A stretch of 64,000 nucleotides of DNA from positions 34,589,011 to 34,653,010 of the forward strand of contig JABBOT010000001.1 of the NCBI GenBank assembly GCA_016165875.1. The letters are read 5' to 3'. The notes under the pieces were generated by a model. It was given only the letters and a program-made list of their open reading frames with translations, did not search any database and was not told the DNA's origin. This DNA is from Acanthopleura granulata (lineage: Eukaryota > Mollusca > Polyplacophora > Chitonida > Chitonidae). The position numbers were made by a program, and so were the translations under genes. Positions 49,641 through 60,647 of this stretch are shown here, piece after piece. Position 1 is the stretch's first letter. Each line of letters opens with the position of its first letter.

Positions 49641-49834
49641 TGTAATGATAGACTTCCATAATCTTACGTATGTTTGACGCGATGCATGTTTTCTTATCAA
49701 CCCTATATGTATACGCGCCAGAGCGCCACTACAGAGAGTGCAGTCCCGCCAATTTTATGTAGTGCAAAGTGTTCGTCAGATTGCTCCAAATAAACATCCT
49801 TAACACGGATAATGGACATTCTTTAATCATTACA
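49641..49834 (+). repeat. 3' LTR
   Basis: 194 bp, same ends as the 5' LTR, AATAAA at 49,789-49,794. 192 of 194 positions identical. Confidence 0.97.
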
Positions 49835-49839
49835 CCAGT
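49835..49839. repeat. Gypsy target-site duplication, right
   Basis: CCAGT, identical to 45,068-45,072. Confidence 0.85.
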
Positions 49840-50591
49840 AATCCAGTGCTTAAACATAGTCCATCCATTGCTGCTAGCAGAATTCAGTGCATAAACACAG
49901 ATCACCCATCTGCTGCCAGTAGATTCCAATGCTTAAATATAGCCCACCCATTGTTGTCAGTGGAACCCAATCCTTAATGTAGTCCACCCATTGCTGCCAG
50001 TAGAATCCAATGCTAAGACATAGTCCATCGATTGCTGTTAGCAGAATTCACTGCATAAACACAGACCATTCATAGCTGTAGTAGAATCCAGTGCTTGAAC
50101 ACAGTCCACCTATTACCGCTAGTAGAATCCAATGCATAAACAAGCGCCATTTATTGTAGCTAGCTGAATCCAACGCTTGTACACAGTCCACCCATTGCTG
50201 CTAGTAGAATCCAATGCAAAAACACGGATCACTCATTGCTGATAGGAGAGTCCAATGCTTAAACATAGACCATCCATTGATGTTAGTAGAATCCAATGCA
50301 TAAACACAGATCACCCATCGTTGCTAGTAGAATCCAATGCTTAAACATAGTCCACCCAACGATGCTAGTAGAATACATTGCATAAACACAGACCATCCAT
50401 TGATTCTAGTAGAATCAAATGCTTAACAGTCCACCCCTTGCTGCCACTAGAATCTACTGCTTAAACATAGTCCACCCATTAATGCTAGTAGAACCCAATG
50501 CTTAAACATAATCCACCCATTGCTGATAGCAGAATTCAATGCATAAACACAATATAGTTGATTGCTGTTTTAACACAATTCACCAATTGCT
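49840..50591 (+). repeat. 41-bp satellite array, middle part
   Basis: About 18 monomers. Their 3' halves largely alternate between type A (CTTAAACATAGTCCA) and type B (CATAAACACAGACCA); from the sixth to the fourteenth monomer the order is B-A-B-A-B-A-B-A-B. This indicates an 82-bp dimer as the later unit of amplification. The last monomers before 50,591 are internally deleted. Confidence 0.88.
50579..50591. repeat. 13-bp target-site duplication, left
   Basis: TTCACCAATTGCT, repeated exactly at 51,633-51,645. Removing the insertion and one copy restores satellite sequence (AATTGCT|GCTAGTAG). Confidence 0.75.
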
Positions 50592-50721
50592 CAAAAGCAT
50601 AGAAACTCCGAAAAAAGAAATGTAACACATGGTTGACGTTCTCAATATTTCGACTAAGTTTTACTTGTCATCTTCAGGAGAAGTAATTTGTACAATCAAC
50701 AAACACACATATATATACATT
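50592..50721 (-). repeat. Inverted arm, left
   Basis: 130 bp, starting CAAAAGCATAGAAACTCCG and ending CATATATATACATT. By eye it matches the reverse complement of 51,469-51,598 at every position. The hammerhead-like core lies here on the minus strand (CTGAAGA at 50,671-50,677, GAAA at 50,648-50,651). Confidence 0.92.
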
Positions 50722-50817
50722 TACAGAGATGCGGACAATAGAAGGCTGAATAAAATACACTGCTATGATTGATCAAATGATTCAACCAATGGAAATTAAA
50801 CATTGATCACTTATGGT

Positions 50818-51192
50818 CATTCAGGCAAACAGCAATAAACAGATGTAGTTATGACAGCACCAGGCCTTTGATCCTAATACAAAGAAACTGCTATTGTTTA
50901 AGTGATAGGTGTTGAATAGGGATTAGGACGATATGTAGCGGTCATTCAGAGAAAACAGCAGAATACACACATAGTGATGACAGCATCAGACATTTGACCC
51001 TACTAAAACAAAATGTTGTTGTTTTAGTGATTGGTGTGAGATATGGATTAGAGCGATATCTAACAGTTACACAGAGAGAACAGCAATATACACACATAGT
51101 TATTTACAACGCCAGGTGTTTGACACTGGTTCGAACAAACTGTTGTTGGATTTATGATAGGTGTGAAATAAGGATCAGAGTGATCAGAGATA
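50818..51192. repeat. Three tandem 125-bp units inside the inverted-arm element
   Basis: Units start at 50,818, 50,943 and 51,068, exactly 125 bp apart. Shared landmarks are ACAGCA, a T(A/G)GTTATGACAGCA-like string, TTTGA…CT, a TGTTGTT stretch, GATAGGTGT and GGATTAG(A/G)(G/A)CGATAT. The copies are diverged but in register. They are not coding. Confidence 0.82.
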
Positions 51193-51468
51193 GCACTGGA
51201 AGTGAAAGAGGATAATTTACAAGTGTCAATACAGAAGCTTAGTGATAATACTGTTAATAAACGGGAAAAAAAAAAAAATGCACACAAAACATAGGAAAAC
51301 AGGGTAGAATGGGACTAATTAGCGAAACAAATGAAGCTCTTTTGAGGCTTTTATACCATTGTTAAGCACCGAGTGGTTTCTGCGAATGGCGAGTGCTTCC
51401 TTAAACAAAAGAACATTCCAGTTATCAGCTGTATCAATTACTTCAGTGTTAAGAAGAATAGCAGAGGT

Positions 51469-51598
51469 AATGTATATATATGTGTGTTTGTTGATTGTAC
51501 AAATTACTTCTCCTGAAGATGACAAGTAAAACTTAGTCGAAATATTGAGAACGTCAACCATGTGTTACATTTCTTTTTTCGGAGTTTCTATGCTTTTG
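51469..51598 (+). repeat. Inverted arm, right, with hammerhead-like core
   Basis: Perfect inverted copy of the left arm. It holds CTGAAGA (51,513-51,519), a helix-forming stretch TGACAAGT/ACTTAGTC, then GAAA (51,539-51,542) and GTC at 51,553-51,555. This is the order of the hammerhead core CUGANGA-stem II-GAAA-stem III-UH. Stem III is weak (U-G, A-C mismatch, U-A) and I cannot pair stem I, so activity is doubtful. Confidence 0.9.
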
Positions 51599-51632
51599 TA
51601 CTTTACTAAGCTAGTTGGTGGATCAACAAGAT
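51599..51632 (+). other. 34-bp one-sided extension
   Basis: 34 bases between the right arm and the TSD, with no counterpart on the left side. Confidence 0.65.
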
Positions 51633-51685
51633 TTCACCAATTGCTGCTAGTAGAATTCAATCCAAACACTGTGCGTGCACGATTC
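51633..51685 (+). repeat. Right TSD copy and last satellite remnant
   Basis: TTCACCAATTGCT (51,633-51,645), then GCTAGTAGAATTCAAT, the end of the 41-bp satellite array. Confidence 0.7.
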
Positions 51686-54680
51686 CAGCCATTAATCCAG
51701 CTGAAAAGAGATCTAATTTCACCGTTAATGTGTGACCATTTACCAGCTATCAAACGGTTGTCGTGGATGTGGTTTTACTCTGTATGCCGTAATCTTTTAT
51801 ATTGACACAAAAGTGTCTTTCGGTGCTGTAACAGACCGTCTAGGTCCGGACTCAAAGACTGTCCTAGTGAGGACTGACATGGCATGACGTGTTGTTGTGG
51901 TCCTTGGGGCATGACAAAACATGTTGATGGATACGATTAGATCAATCAAGATGTGAACTTGCAGTTTTGCCTAGAAAGGAAAGACAACAAAAAATATACC
52001 CAAAGTTATTTCAGAAGAGGGGTCAATACAGGCATTTTACTAGGACCTGTTTGTTAACTCTATAATTCAACCTTTAATCTGGAATTCTTACTAGGCCATA
52101 AGATACGGCATCTTAGAGAAACCAGAGCAACTTTTGCGCGTCATCCGTACCCCACGCTCTTCAGCATTAGGGGCGAACGACTCCATTGTGTGCGAAGCAC
52201 GGTTCCCTTTATTAATGTAAATGAAGACCACGCACTGTGGCTTCTTGGTTTAGACATTCGGGAATACGCCCGGAGGTATTCTACAACCATTTTCTCGTTG
52301 TAAATGGGTTTAAAGTATATTAGAATTGTCTCGTAATCAGTAGGAAGACAATGCATTTAACAGTACTTCTACATGGCAAAAGTGTTGAACCAGGCATGGG
52401 CGTCGTCGCGGCGGAAACAGATGTCTTCTCGGGTGATAGAAATATCTCTCCATTCATTGGATAAAACTGAGAGCGTGGTGGCCCATTCGATTTTCCCAAA
52501 TGGACGTTTTTCCTTAGTTTGAACAGCTATATCTCCATCTCATACATTACAAGTAAAACATGTTTTTTTTAACTACGAATAGAATTCTTTATCGATACAT
52601 ATATACATTTGGTCTAGTGTTGTGTTTTCTTTTAAAAACACTAATATTTTCTCTTGTCTTCAGGTGTGGACGTATTAAGATCAATGTTAATTGATATGTT
52701 TCATACCTGTCAAAAATCAGAATTTCCTGTTTCTGGCGAATGCAGGATAAAAAGATTTGATAAAATGATATTAGATAAAATGACGAAACTGTTCTACCGA
52801 CAAAATACAATGCCTTTTTAGCTTTTGATGTTACGTAATCAATGTAGTGGATAAAAGAACAGCTTGATAATAGTAAGATGCTACAACGCCATGCAAATCA
52901 ACACAACAGTCTCCGACCTAATTATCATGTTCGTCGTATAAATATAAAAAGAGAAATTCAAATAAAATTTTTTCAAAGAAAAACTGTAAATGACAGCTTT
53001 CAGACTTTTATGTAATTGATAAAGCTGAAATCTGTTATTAGTTTCAAATAAACAAACAAAGGATGAAGATTTATATACAGGAGGTACTTGAAACCGTATC
53101 AGTGTGTAACTGTCCAGTGAGATTATGCATATTGGATACATTTAAAAAAAATACATAGCATTTCATACATTTTACCAGAGTTACGCCCAATGATCCCGAA
53201 GCTGGCTTAGACTAAGATATCAGTCAAACGTAGTCCTAACTTCAATATAGTTCACTGCGCTGAAATTGTGATTCAGGTGAAGGCGTGTTAGTTTTATACT
53301 AAGGTTCGTCTCAGAACTCAGTCTGAACTTGGAGTATTATTTCTAGACTTTTCTTTGAAAGTCCAATTTTCGGTTTTCCTACCAAATCTGACTGAAGTGT
53401 AAGATAGCTTCTTGATCCTGGGGTCAGAAAATGATCACTGTCAGGCAAAAAAAAAAATCTTTCTTATTTTTTTTTTAATTCATTTTTATTTCATTTTTTT
53501 TTCTCACCGCTCCGAAAAGTGCAATGATTTTCTTAATAAAATATCTTGTACTTTCTCATTCCAAGGAAAGAAATAGCGTATGTAGCTGATTGTAATAGCT
53601 TGCTAGGACGAATGGATGTATTCATGTACCAGTATGTACCTAACGGTGTCTTCTGATAACCAATTACAGAATAGATAATAACACCTGCCTCAATAGCAAC
53701 CGAGAGATTGGAAAGAATAAAGGCGGATTATAAACATCATGCAGTTTGTTTCCTGACAGAAAAGAATGTAGAAAGGCTCTGGACAGTATTTAGGCGAGTG
53801 CTGTGGTCACAGTTCAAGCTTGCGCACTGTTTAAAATTGTACAAAAAAAAGCCTGGTGTAGGGAGACACGGGTAAATTTCGCATGCGCTTACGACCTGAG
53901 TTTCGCAGTTGAGCAATGATTTTTTATGTATATGAGAGACACCTCAAGATCGATACAATCGCACAGAGCTATTTTTCTGAAGATATAAATCGTTTGTCTT
54001 TGTACTAGATATTTATACCCTGATTGAGCATCGCCAGCATAAGTTCTGCTTTATCAGTATTAAATTCAACCTTGCAGTCCTACATGTCCTAGATGACTTT
54101 GACATTATAGGACACGCTACAATTTTGAATAACCTGTTTCGCCGCATAGATTCGTACACTTTTTACCAAGGGTGCCTTCTATTAAATATAAAAATTTCCA
54201 CACAAAATACAAACAAACCTATGTCGCATTGCTCCAGCCAAGCAATTTTGGCAATCTGGCGTTGGTAGCCAGTAAGCAACCCAAAAGTCAAAATTGTCGA
54301 ATCAACCTCAACAAACATGTATAAAATAAAACTTAATTTAGAAAGCAACTATCAATCGGCATCAAAGTATTTACATGCAATTAAATGAGAGTGTACTTTG
54401 AGCAAAGTGTTTTGAGTTTTTTAGCAACTGTACTCTGGTGTGTTATTTTTTTTTTTGTTTTTTGTGGGGGTTTTTTTTGGCATATCTTATCAACAGTATT
54501 AGAATGGAAGAGGCAATTGCTACACTCATGCATGCATTTAATGCTCTGATTGAATTCGGAAGCAAATGCACAATCTCTACATCCATGTAAAGTACAGAGC
54601 GTAAAACCAGTAGTGACAATGTCACAAAATCAATTTCAACGGGGCATTAATTGATCACAATCTTCAAAACAACATGATTT
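51686..54680. other. No recognisable gene
   Basis: AT-rich, with poly-T runs near 53,450-53,505 and 54,445-54,480. Frames are at most 86 codons and unremarkable. Confidence 0.5.
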
Positions 54681-54876
54681 AAGACAGTAAAGCTGACCGC
54701 AGCCATTAATGTACTATGATTTTATCAGTATTAACCCCTACCCAGTGTTTGTTTTCAAGCAAAGATTGAGAATGATTGAAGCCAGTAAAATTGATCAGAG
54801 CCAATAATGGATTATAATTTCAGCATTGCTAATCTCATCCCAGTGTTTGCTCTTAACCAAATATCACCGTCAAGAG
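54681..54876 (+). repeat. Two-unit tandem duplication, 98 bp
   Basis: CAGTAAA starts at 54,685 and again at 54,783. Each is followed by TGA(C/T)C, GCC(A/T)…AATG, an ATTT…CAG stretch, and CCCAGTGTTTG(T/C)T. Two diverged copies. Confidence 0.6.
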
Positions 54877-55309
54877 ATATGACGAGGCTGTGGCTCTAGG
54901 GGAATAAAAGGGCCAGTAATCCCCAAAATACCTTGTTTCAATTGTAAAAAAAAATAAGAAAAAAAGGCAACAGTAATTAAGCATTTTACAAAAGTATGAT
55001 GACACCATACGCGAGCTATATCGACACGAAATCAACCCCCATGATTGACGTCGGCGATTTTTTTTTTTGTTAAAATTTCCTATCACGAAAACTCACACTG
55101 CATTTAGAAAACATATCTAGAAGACGGTTCCGCAAATTTGGATTTATGAAAGTGAAACTTAAGAAAATGAAAATTCTAAAATAAAGACTAATTTAGATTG
55201 TGGCCTAAAATACACACGAAGAAATGGATGCGACCACAGTTTTGTAAATCCATTCGTGATATGTGTACTACGTTCTATGGTGTCTGCATGGATGGTTACA
55301 TGAGACAAT

Positions 55310-56525
55310 GTGCCATATCAGTCATGTTTACAGAAAGCCTTAGTCTGATTAGCTCCAAAAACTATTAGCATATGCTGACATCCACGCAAATTGCGCTGTT
55401 TGTCATTAATTTACAGCCTGAGTAAACATTTGTGGTGAGAGTTATTATCCTTATCTCGGTCATTTCTGCCTTAAAGGGAAAAGAAAGACAAAATAAATAT
55501 AAAAATATATCAGACGAGAGCATTATATAGACATGTCGACGAAAACAAATCAATGTTCTTGTTAAAACTTTCCCATCCAAGTAATTCAAAATACATTGAA
55601 AACACTAGATTTCAGGGGAATCAGACAGGACTCTGTGGCCCTCAATAACGTCATTATAATCACATTTTAGGTACATGTTTCATATGTATATGTATTATAA
55701 ATGCAGGAGTCTCACAAGTGTTGACTTTTTAACAGGAAAAGCTCTGATGTGTCGTCAATGTTCACAATATGGTCAAAAATAAATGGATCTATTTTCCTGG
55801 GCGGTGTTTGATGGTCTGTCGTGCTACATATGCTTCATGACACTGTTTTCTTCGCTCTCAGTCTCATAGGTGCTGTTCTGAGATTCCTTGGCAATCCGCC
55901 AAAACTTCGATCAACATTCACCGCATCCGTAACCTCAGGGCAAACTCTTACGGCATTGCATGTGAAACTGTAGACAATCTGGAAACCAAATCCTTGTAAT
56001 AAAATAAAAATAGACTGACATAAACCAACAATTTAAAAAAAAATCTTTCATTAGATAAATGTTATATATAGACTTCGCTTCGTCGAAACTATTAAGTAAC
56101 GTTAAAACCCTACCAAGAGGTAATTCAAAAGGCACATTCTTCTCACACGAATTTGCACTTAAATCTGCCGAAATGTTTTTCACAGAGCCTTTTACAGATT
56201 TACTCTAATTTTAACAGTACAATTACAGTTGATTGCAGGATATGAACCTTTCTAAATTTGCCGAGTCAAACAGCACAACAAGAAAGGTACATGTTTGAAG
56301 CTCGAGACAAACTGTAAAAATGGCTTGAAAGTCACGCGGAGTGGAAATAATAATTGCAAATAACAACGATGCTTTTCCGGTAATGAAAATAGGACTAAGC
56401 ACATTAAACAGTAAAAATCCTGATTGAACATGCCAACCTGATTGCTTTGGTGATTGCCAAGCCGTCATAATGCCGTGTTGATCAAATATTCCGTCCCTTG
56501 TCATCAGCAATGCACGATACTTATA
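55310..56525 (+). repeat. Dispersed duplication pair 2, copy 1
   Basis: Collinear and same-strand with 61,788-62,570. Anchors: TGCTGACATCCACGCAAA, GACATTAATTTA-like sequence, GATAAACATTTGTAGTGAGA-like sequence, TTCTGCCTTAA, TGTTCTGAGATT…CTGGCAATC…GCCAAAA, AGAG(G/A)TAATTCAA and TGATTGAA. Copy 1 is about 430 bp longer, with extra sequence between the anchors. No conserved frame. Confidence 0.6.
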
Positions 56526-57715
56526 TTAGTGTATGAGAATGACTTTGGACTCGGTGTTTAGAACGAGAGCTTTAAGTTCAAGCTTTTTTAGGCTATAAAA
56601 TTACACATCCTAATTTCAGGAGCTTAATTTGATTACAAATTTAAAAAATACAGTACAACTGATACTAGAACGGCGTATAACGCCGAACCTAAGTGTAATG
56701 TTCTCTTTGTCAGGCAAGGACTTATATCTGAACGTCAGAGAATGTCACAGAAGCAAATAAGAGGGATTCAAAAGAAAAACGAGTTACGCCGGGAAATGTT
56801 GATGCATAGGAAAACAATTATGCCTGTTGTTATCACCCGGCACTGGTGTGAAGGATTGATAATAAATACGCGAGGGTAATTTTTTTCAATGCAATTATAA
56901 TGGGTTGAGGGTTTACTTTGTGGGATTTAAAGTCTGAATTTAAAGTCCAGAGCTGAGCTAAAGGGAAATTCCCAATAGTTACTGATAGTATAAGGGCATA
57001 CAATGCTGCTCCCGTTACACAATCATCGCTTGGTAAAATCATCACGTCACACCCGATGTTTCAACGTAAGATTCCGAACAAGGACCATATTGATAAAAAC
57101 TGGGTTCTTAAATTGCAATGTAGGTTTTCCAGGTTATAGCGCAAATCGTTAGACGACACGACCTTGTATGGTATCCTGTGGCATATCATCAGCCAATATA
57201 TCGTGATCAAAGGTGAGAACAAGATTCACGTCCTGATGGAATTGTCACCATTGCCATGAAATAATGGTGCATAAGGCAGCAAGACAATTTTTACCACTTC
57301 TAGAAACTGAGTAAGTGTTTACTGAGCACATTGTAAAAGATGTTTCATTTCCCTTGTACACCTGGCTTACTTTCCATGAACAAAATGGTATATTGTCCTG
57401 TGGTTTCAACTTGACTTATCGACTCGAAAATTAATCAAACATCTACTTTCTAAACACTCTCGGTAAAATACATTGATAATATTAGAGACAGTAATGTAAT
57501 TCATTAGGTGTACAAAACTACATACTAACCGGGCATCAAACATTAGGCTATCAGAAGCTTACCTTGTGTACATGTATGTACTTCTACACAAAAATACAAA
57601 ACTTGCGAAGTTACCTCTTCCGTTACCTTTCAAGTTACAACCTCACTTGATATTTGGGCTGGGACCTTTTACGAACAATTGTAAACAACTCAAGTACGTT
57701 TGGCGACTATATTTA
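56526..57715. other. No recognisable feature
   Basis: No supportable gene or repeat. Confidence 0.5.
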
Positions 57716-57855
57716 TTCGTTTATTTGGTTGGTGTTTTGCGCCTTACTCAAGAATATTTATATCTACGGTGACCAGCATTATTACAGTATGAGGGGACCT
57801 GCCAGAGCTCGAGATAAAAACCATGATTATCCGCACGCCGTTTGTTTGGTCACTA
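57716..57855 (-). mobile_element. SINE family 1, truncated, minus strand
   Basis: Tail read on plus as ATTCGTTTATTTGGTTGGTG, TTTTGCGCCTTACTCAAGAA, then ACCAGCATTATTACAGTATG, GCCAGAGCTCGAG and CCATGATTATCCGCACG. The head portion is lost. Confidence 0.65.
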
Positions 57856-58195
57856 CACACAGCATGCCTATAAATACAAATAAAAGCTCGCCGTATTCAC
57901 CTAGGTCTGTATGTTCTTTCGTATAGGCCAGCTACCAGACGGAGATGGATAACTCGCGTGCACAATCAAAATCAGTGACATAAATAGATTTCATTATTTT
58001 TTCCTTCTTACTCTCGAAAGAACGACTGGTCTAAACATAGGTTCACAATTGCTTTTTTCCCTTTGTTAAGAGACTCCAAGGTGGCAAACTCAAAAAAGTC
58101 GCTAACAATTCAAACATGATGTTAAATGAGGGCTAAAAGCAATTAAACTTCCATCCCAGTTTAAATGATCTGAGAGTTTTCTTTCTCTTTTAGGG

Positions 58196-58336
58196 GGTGC
58201 ATCAGAGGACCACACGTTGCCCGTTAGCGCGGCGTAATGACCCAGGTGCCTCCCACCAATGCGGTCGCTGTGAGTTCATGTCCACGGATTCCGTCTCCGG
58301 CAGTACGTGGGAAGGTTTGCCAGCAACCTCTTATTT
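58196..58336 (+). mobile_element. SINE family 1, 5' part only
   Basis: GTTAGCGCGGCGTAATGACC, CCTCCCACCAATGCGGTCGC, TGTGAGTTCATGTCC, GGCAGTACGTGGGAAGGTTT and GCCAGCAACCT. The 3' half is absent. Confidence 0.7.
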
Positions 58337-59027
58337 TTGTCAGGTCATCAAGTGAAAGTGGAAGAATTTGTTTTGCACAATGCAGAAAACGAGGCATGGC
58401 CAACGGAAACCATTCTTGCAGGAAAGTCTAATTAATTTTTAAGTGATATCATGGTCACGAAAATTATTTCATTGGTAAATGTGCTTTAACAGCATTTTAC
58501 TGACTAATTATGTAAATGGTCGATAAAATCAGAGGCCCCCAAACCACGTGTTGTTTCAACGTCATATGGAATAGATATCTTTGTAGTTTAATATCTAGGC
58601 GCTACCGGCAACACATTTTTCTGATAAGACAGTTATTATCCAGGATTGGTTCATGCAGCGATGCGTAATGTTTTATCATGGTCCGGTGGGTGAATCTTCA
58701 CCGTGCTAACAAGTACATGTATCAGACTACGTGCATTTATATTGAGTGTTATTTTATAAACAAAGGGAAAATTGCTGTTTGGTTGTTACCAAACCAAAGA
58801 TAACACGTAATACAGGCGTTGGGGCATACTTTGCTCATTGTGCCCAGAAAATGTCGACGAGACAGTGAAATACAGCCCGCATCACCAAAAGCCCATGTTT
58901 AAAACATATACTTTTTCTATATAGTTAGGCTCAAAAAGGAAAGACATTGAAATCCGTGAAGGCGACATTTCTTTTGCAACTTGTTTCAGCTCTCAGATAT
59001 AGTGAAACAATTCCACCAAAGAAATAT

Positions 59028-59131
59028 ATTTATTTGAGTGGTGTTTTACGCCGTGCTCAAGAATATTTCATTTAAACGACGGCATTATGGTGGGATGAAA
59101 CCTGGCAGAGCCCGGGGGAAACCCACACAAG
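59028..59131 (-). mobile_element. SINE family 1, truncated, minus strand
   Basis: Plus-strand view: TATTTATTTGAGTGGTGTTT, TACGCCGTGCTCAAGAATAT, TTCATTTAAACGACGG, CATTATGGTGGGATGAAACC, GCAGAGCCCGGGGGAAACCC. The remaining 5' portion is missing. Confidence 0.7.
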
Positions 59132-59469
59132 AAAAAACGAATGTGCAATTCTATATAATTATAATACAATCAGTATAAGTTCTCGACAATTGCATCATTC
59201 AGAAAAGTCTCGGTAACAAAAGTAAAGCTGCTTAGTGACAAAATACTTCATAACAGTCCCGTTTTTCTTTTTGCTTAAAGACTTTTAGCTTTTTTTCATC
59301 ATCCTAGTCTCGTGTGGTTTTGCCAAAAAAATCATAGTTTTAGCCCCCTCAAAAAAACACGGTGGGTTTTTCATATGTTAAAAGTATGAGAAATTCAGCA
59401 GTATCCAAGCCTGATAGATGCCGAAAAATCAAGCATGTCAAGCAAGGTGTCTGCATTGGAAGGGGTTTT

Positions 59470-59785
59470 TTTTTATCGGGTCGGTTCACACCACAGACTT
59501 TAATAATGGTACTTGTTTCTGCCTTGCTTGGCCCTCAACTTTGGGAGATTAGAGCAAGGAAATAGGACTGTTCGGCCCGCTGTCAGTATAATGTGACTGC
59601 GTGGGTAGGGCGTCATGTCTGGTGTCTGCGACATGATGTTCCAGTGGCATCAGCACTGTGGCGGGGTGACTCGCCCTGCCACAAGAAGACACACTATATG
59701 CACATATCAAAACGACTCGTCGTCGTCATGTGCCTGAAACATTGTTAAGTATGACGTTAAACCTTTAGCACTCACCCACTCATTC
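59470..59785 (+). mobile_element. SINE family 2, near full length
   Basis: TATCGGGTCGGTTCACACCA, CAGACTTTAATAATGGTACT, TGCCTTGCTTGGCCC, GACTGTTCGGCCCGCTGTCA, GTATAATGTGACTGCGTGGG, GGTGTCTGCGACATGATGTT, CCAGTGGCATCAGCACTGTG, CCACAAGAAGACAC, CGTCGTCGTCATGTG, CATTGTTAAGTATGACGTTA and the AGCACTCACCCACTCATTCA tail. The tRNA-like head is lost upstream. Confidence 0.8.
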
Positions 59786-60647
59786 AAAGGTTTTCCCCGC
59801 TGTTGTGTTGCAAGTGTACCTATGGACCAAGAGGTGAACCACCTGGTCTTGTCCATTTTAAAGTCTTCAAAAAAAAAAAACTCGCATAGTTAAAACAGCT
59901 TGGTGATGTCGGATGCCATCAGGCAACCTCCACATTAACCGTCTACTTGTGACGTTGTCTCCCGGCTGAGTGAGATTCCGCTACTTATTTCAGGATGACT
60001 GATATTCTGACTTTTTCGGCGCGTAACTTGGTTTAAAATGGCGGCGAATATAATCAGTTAGCCACCCCTGGACCAAACAGCTTTTCAACAGCAAAAAATC
60101 ATCGCATACATTAACTTTTTCGTACCCCACAGTAGGGAACGCATGATATCGACCTTATGTTGACTTATTTCACGTTTTTAACATCTTGAAGAGGGTATTC
60201 CCGACATTAGTTGCTGACTGTTTTTTTCAGATAGTTAGACATTAGTGGAGTGGAACGTAATGGGACATGTGGACAGTAGTGAGGCAGAATGAACGACCTG
60301 TTGGGTATTGGTAGTAGGCCTACTTGTGGCATCTCTCTTTGAACAAGGACAGAGACCTCTTCCACTTCAATTAGGATGGTTGTGTTGGCAGCGAATAACT
60401 CCTGCGCCGGGTTGATTGTCAGCGGACAAAAGATCAAGTCATTCGAACATTATGTACGTCGTCCGCAATGGTCCCAATTGCCTGATCCTTTTCTTTCACG
60501 AGATAAGCCCACGGTTGCATATCAATCACGTGTTGTCTTTTGGAGAAAAAAAAGTCTAATGAATTGCAGTCCAGGTCATAAATACACTTGTGTCTGATAT
60601 GTTTATAAATGAGAGCGCACGCTTAGAATATTTATTCTTTATTCACC
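59786..60647. other. No recognisable feature
   Basis: An A11 run near 59,870. No gene that I can support. Confidence 0.5.

Larger units (their letters stand above)
45073..49834 (+). mobile_element. Complete Ty3/Gypsy LTR retrotransposon, 4,762 bp
   Basis: Two 194-bp LTRs, a primer-binding site directly after the 5' LTR, gag then protease, reverse transcriptase, RNase H and integrase, a polypurine tract directly before the 3' LTR, and a 5-bp TSD. The order PR-RT-RNase H-IN is diagnostic of Ty3/Gypsy (Metaviridae). There is no env-like frame after integrase. The motifs look closest to the Mag/SURL-like group to me, untested. Insertion is recent by LTR similarity (2 differences in 194), yet the coding region carries a stop codon and two frame changes, so this copy is non-autonomous. 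It interrupts the 41-bp satellite. Confidence 0.97.
50592..51632. mobile_element. 1,041-bp non-coding element with 130-bp perfect inverted arms; Penelope-like derivative
   Basis: The left arm (50,592-50,721) and right arm (51,469-51,598) are perfect inverted copies. Between them lie three 125-bp tandem units. A 34-bp extension (51,599-51,632) is present only on the right, and a 13-bp direct repeat of satellite sequence brackets the whole. Long terminal repeats in inverted orientation, a one-sided extension of about 34 bp and a variable-length TSD are features I recall for Penelope-like elements. No reverse transcriptase or GIY-YIG frame is present, so it would be non-autonomous. The alternative is a Foldback-type DNA transposon. 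Confidence 0.7.
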
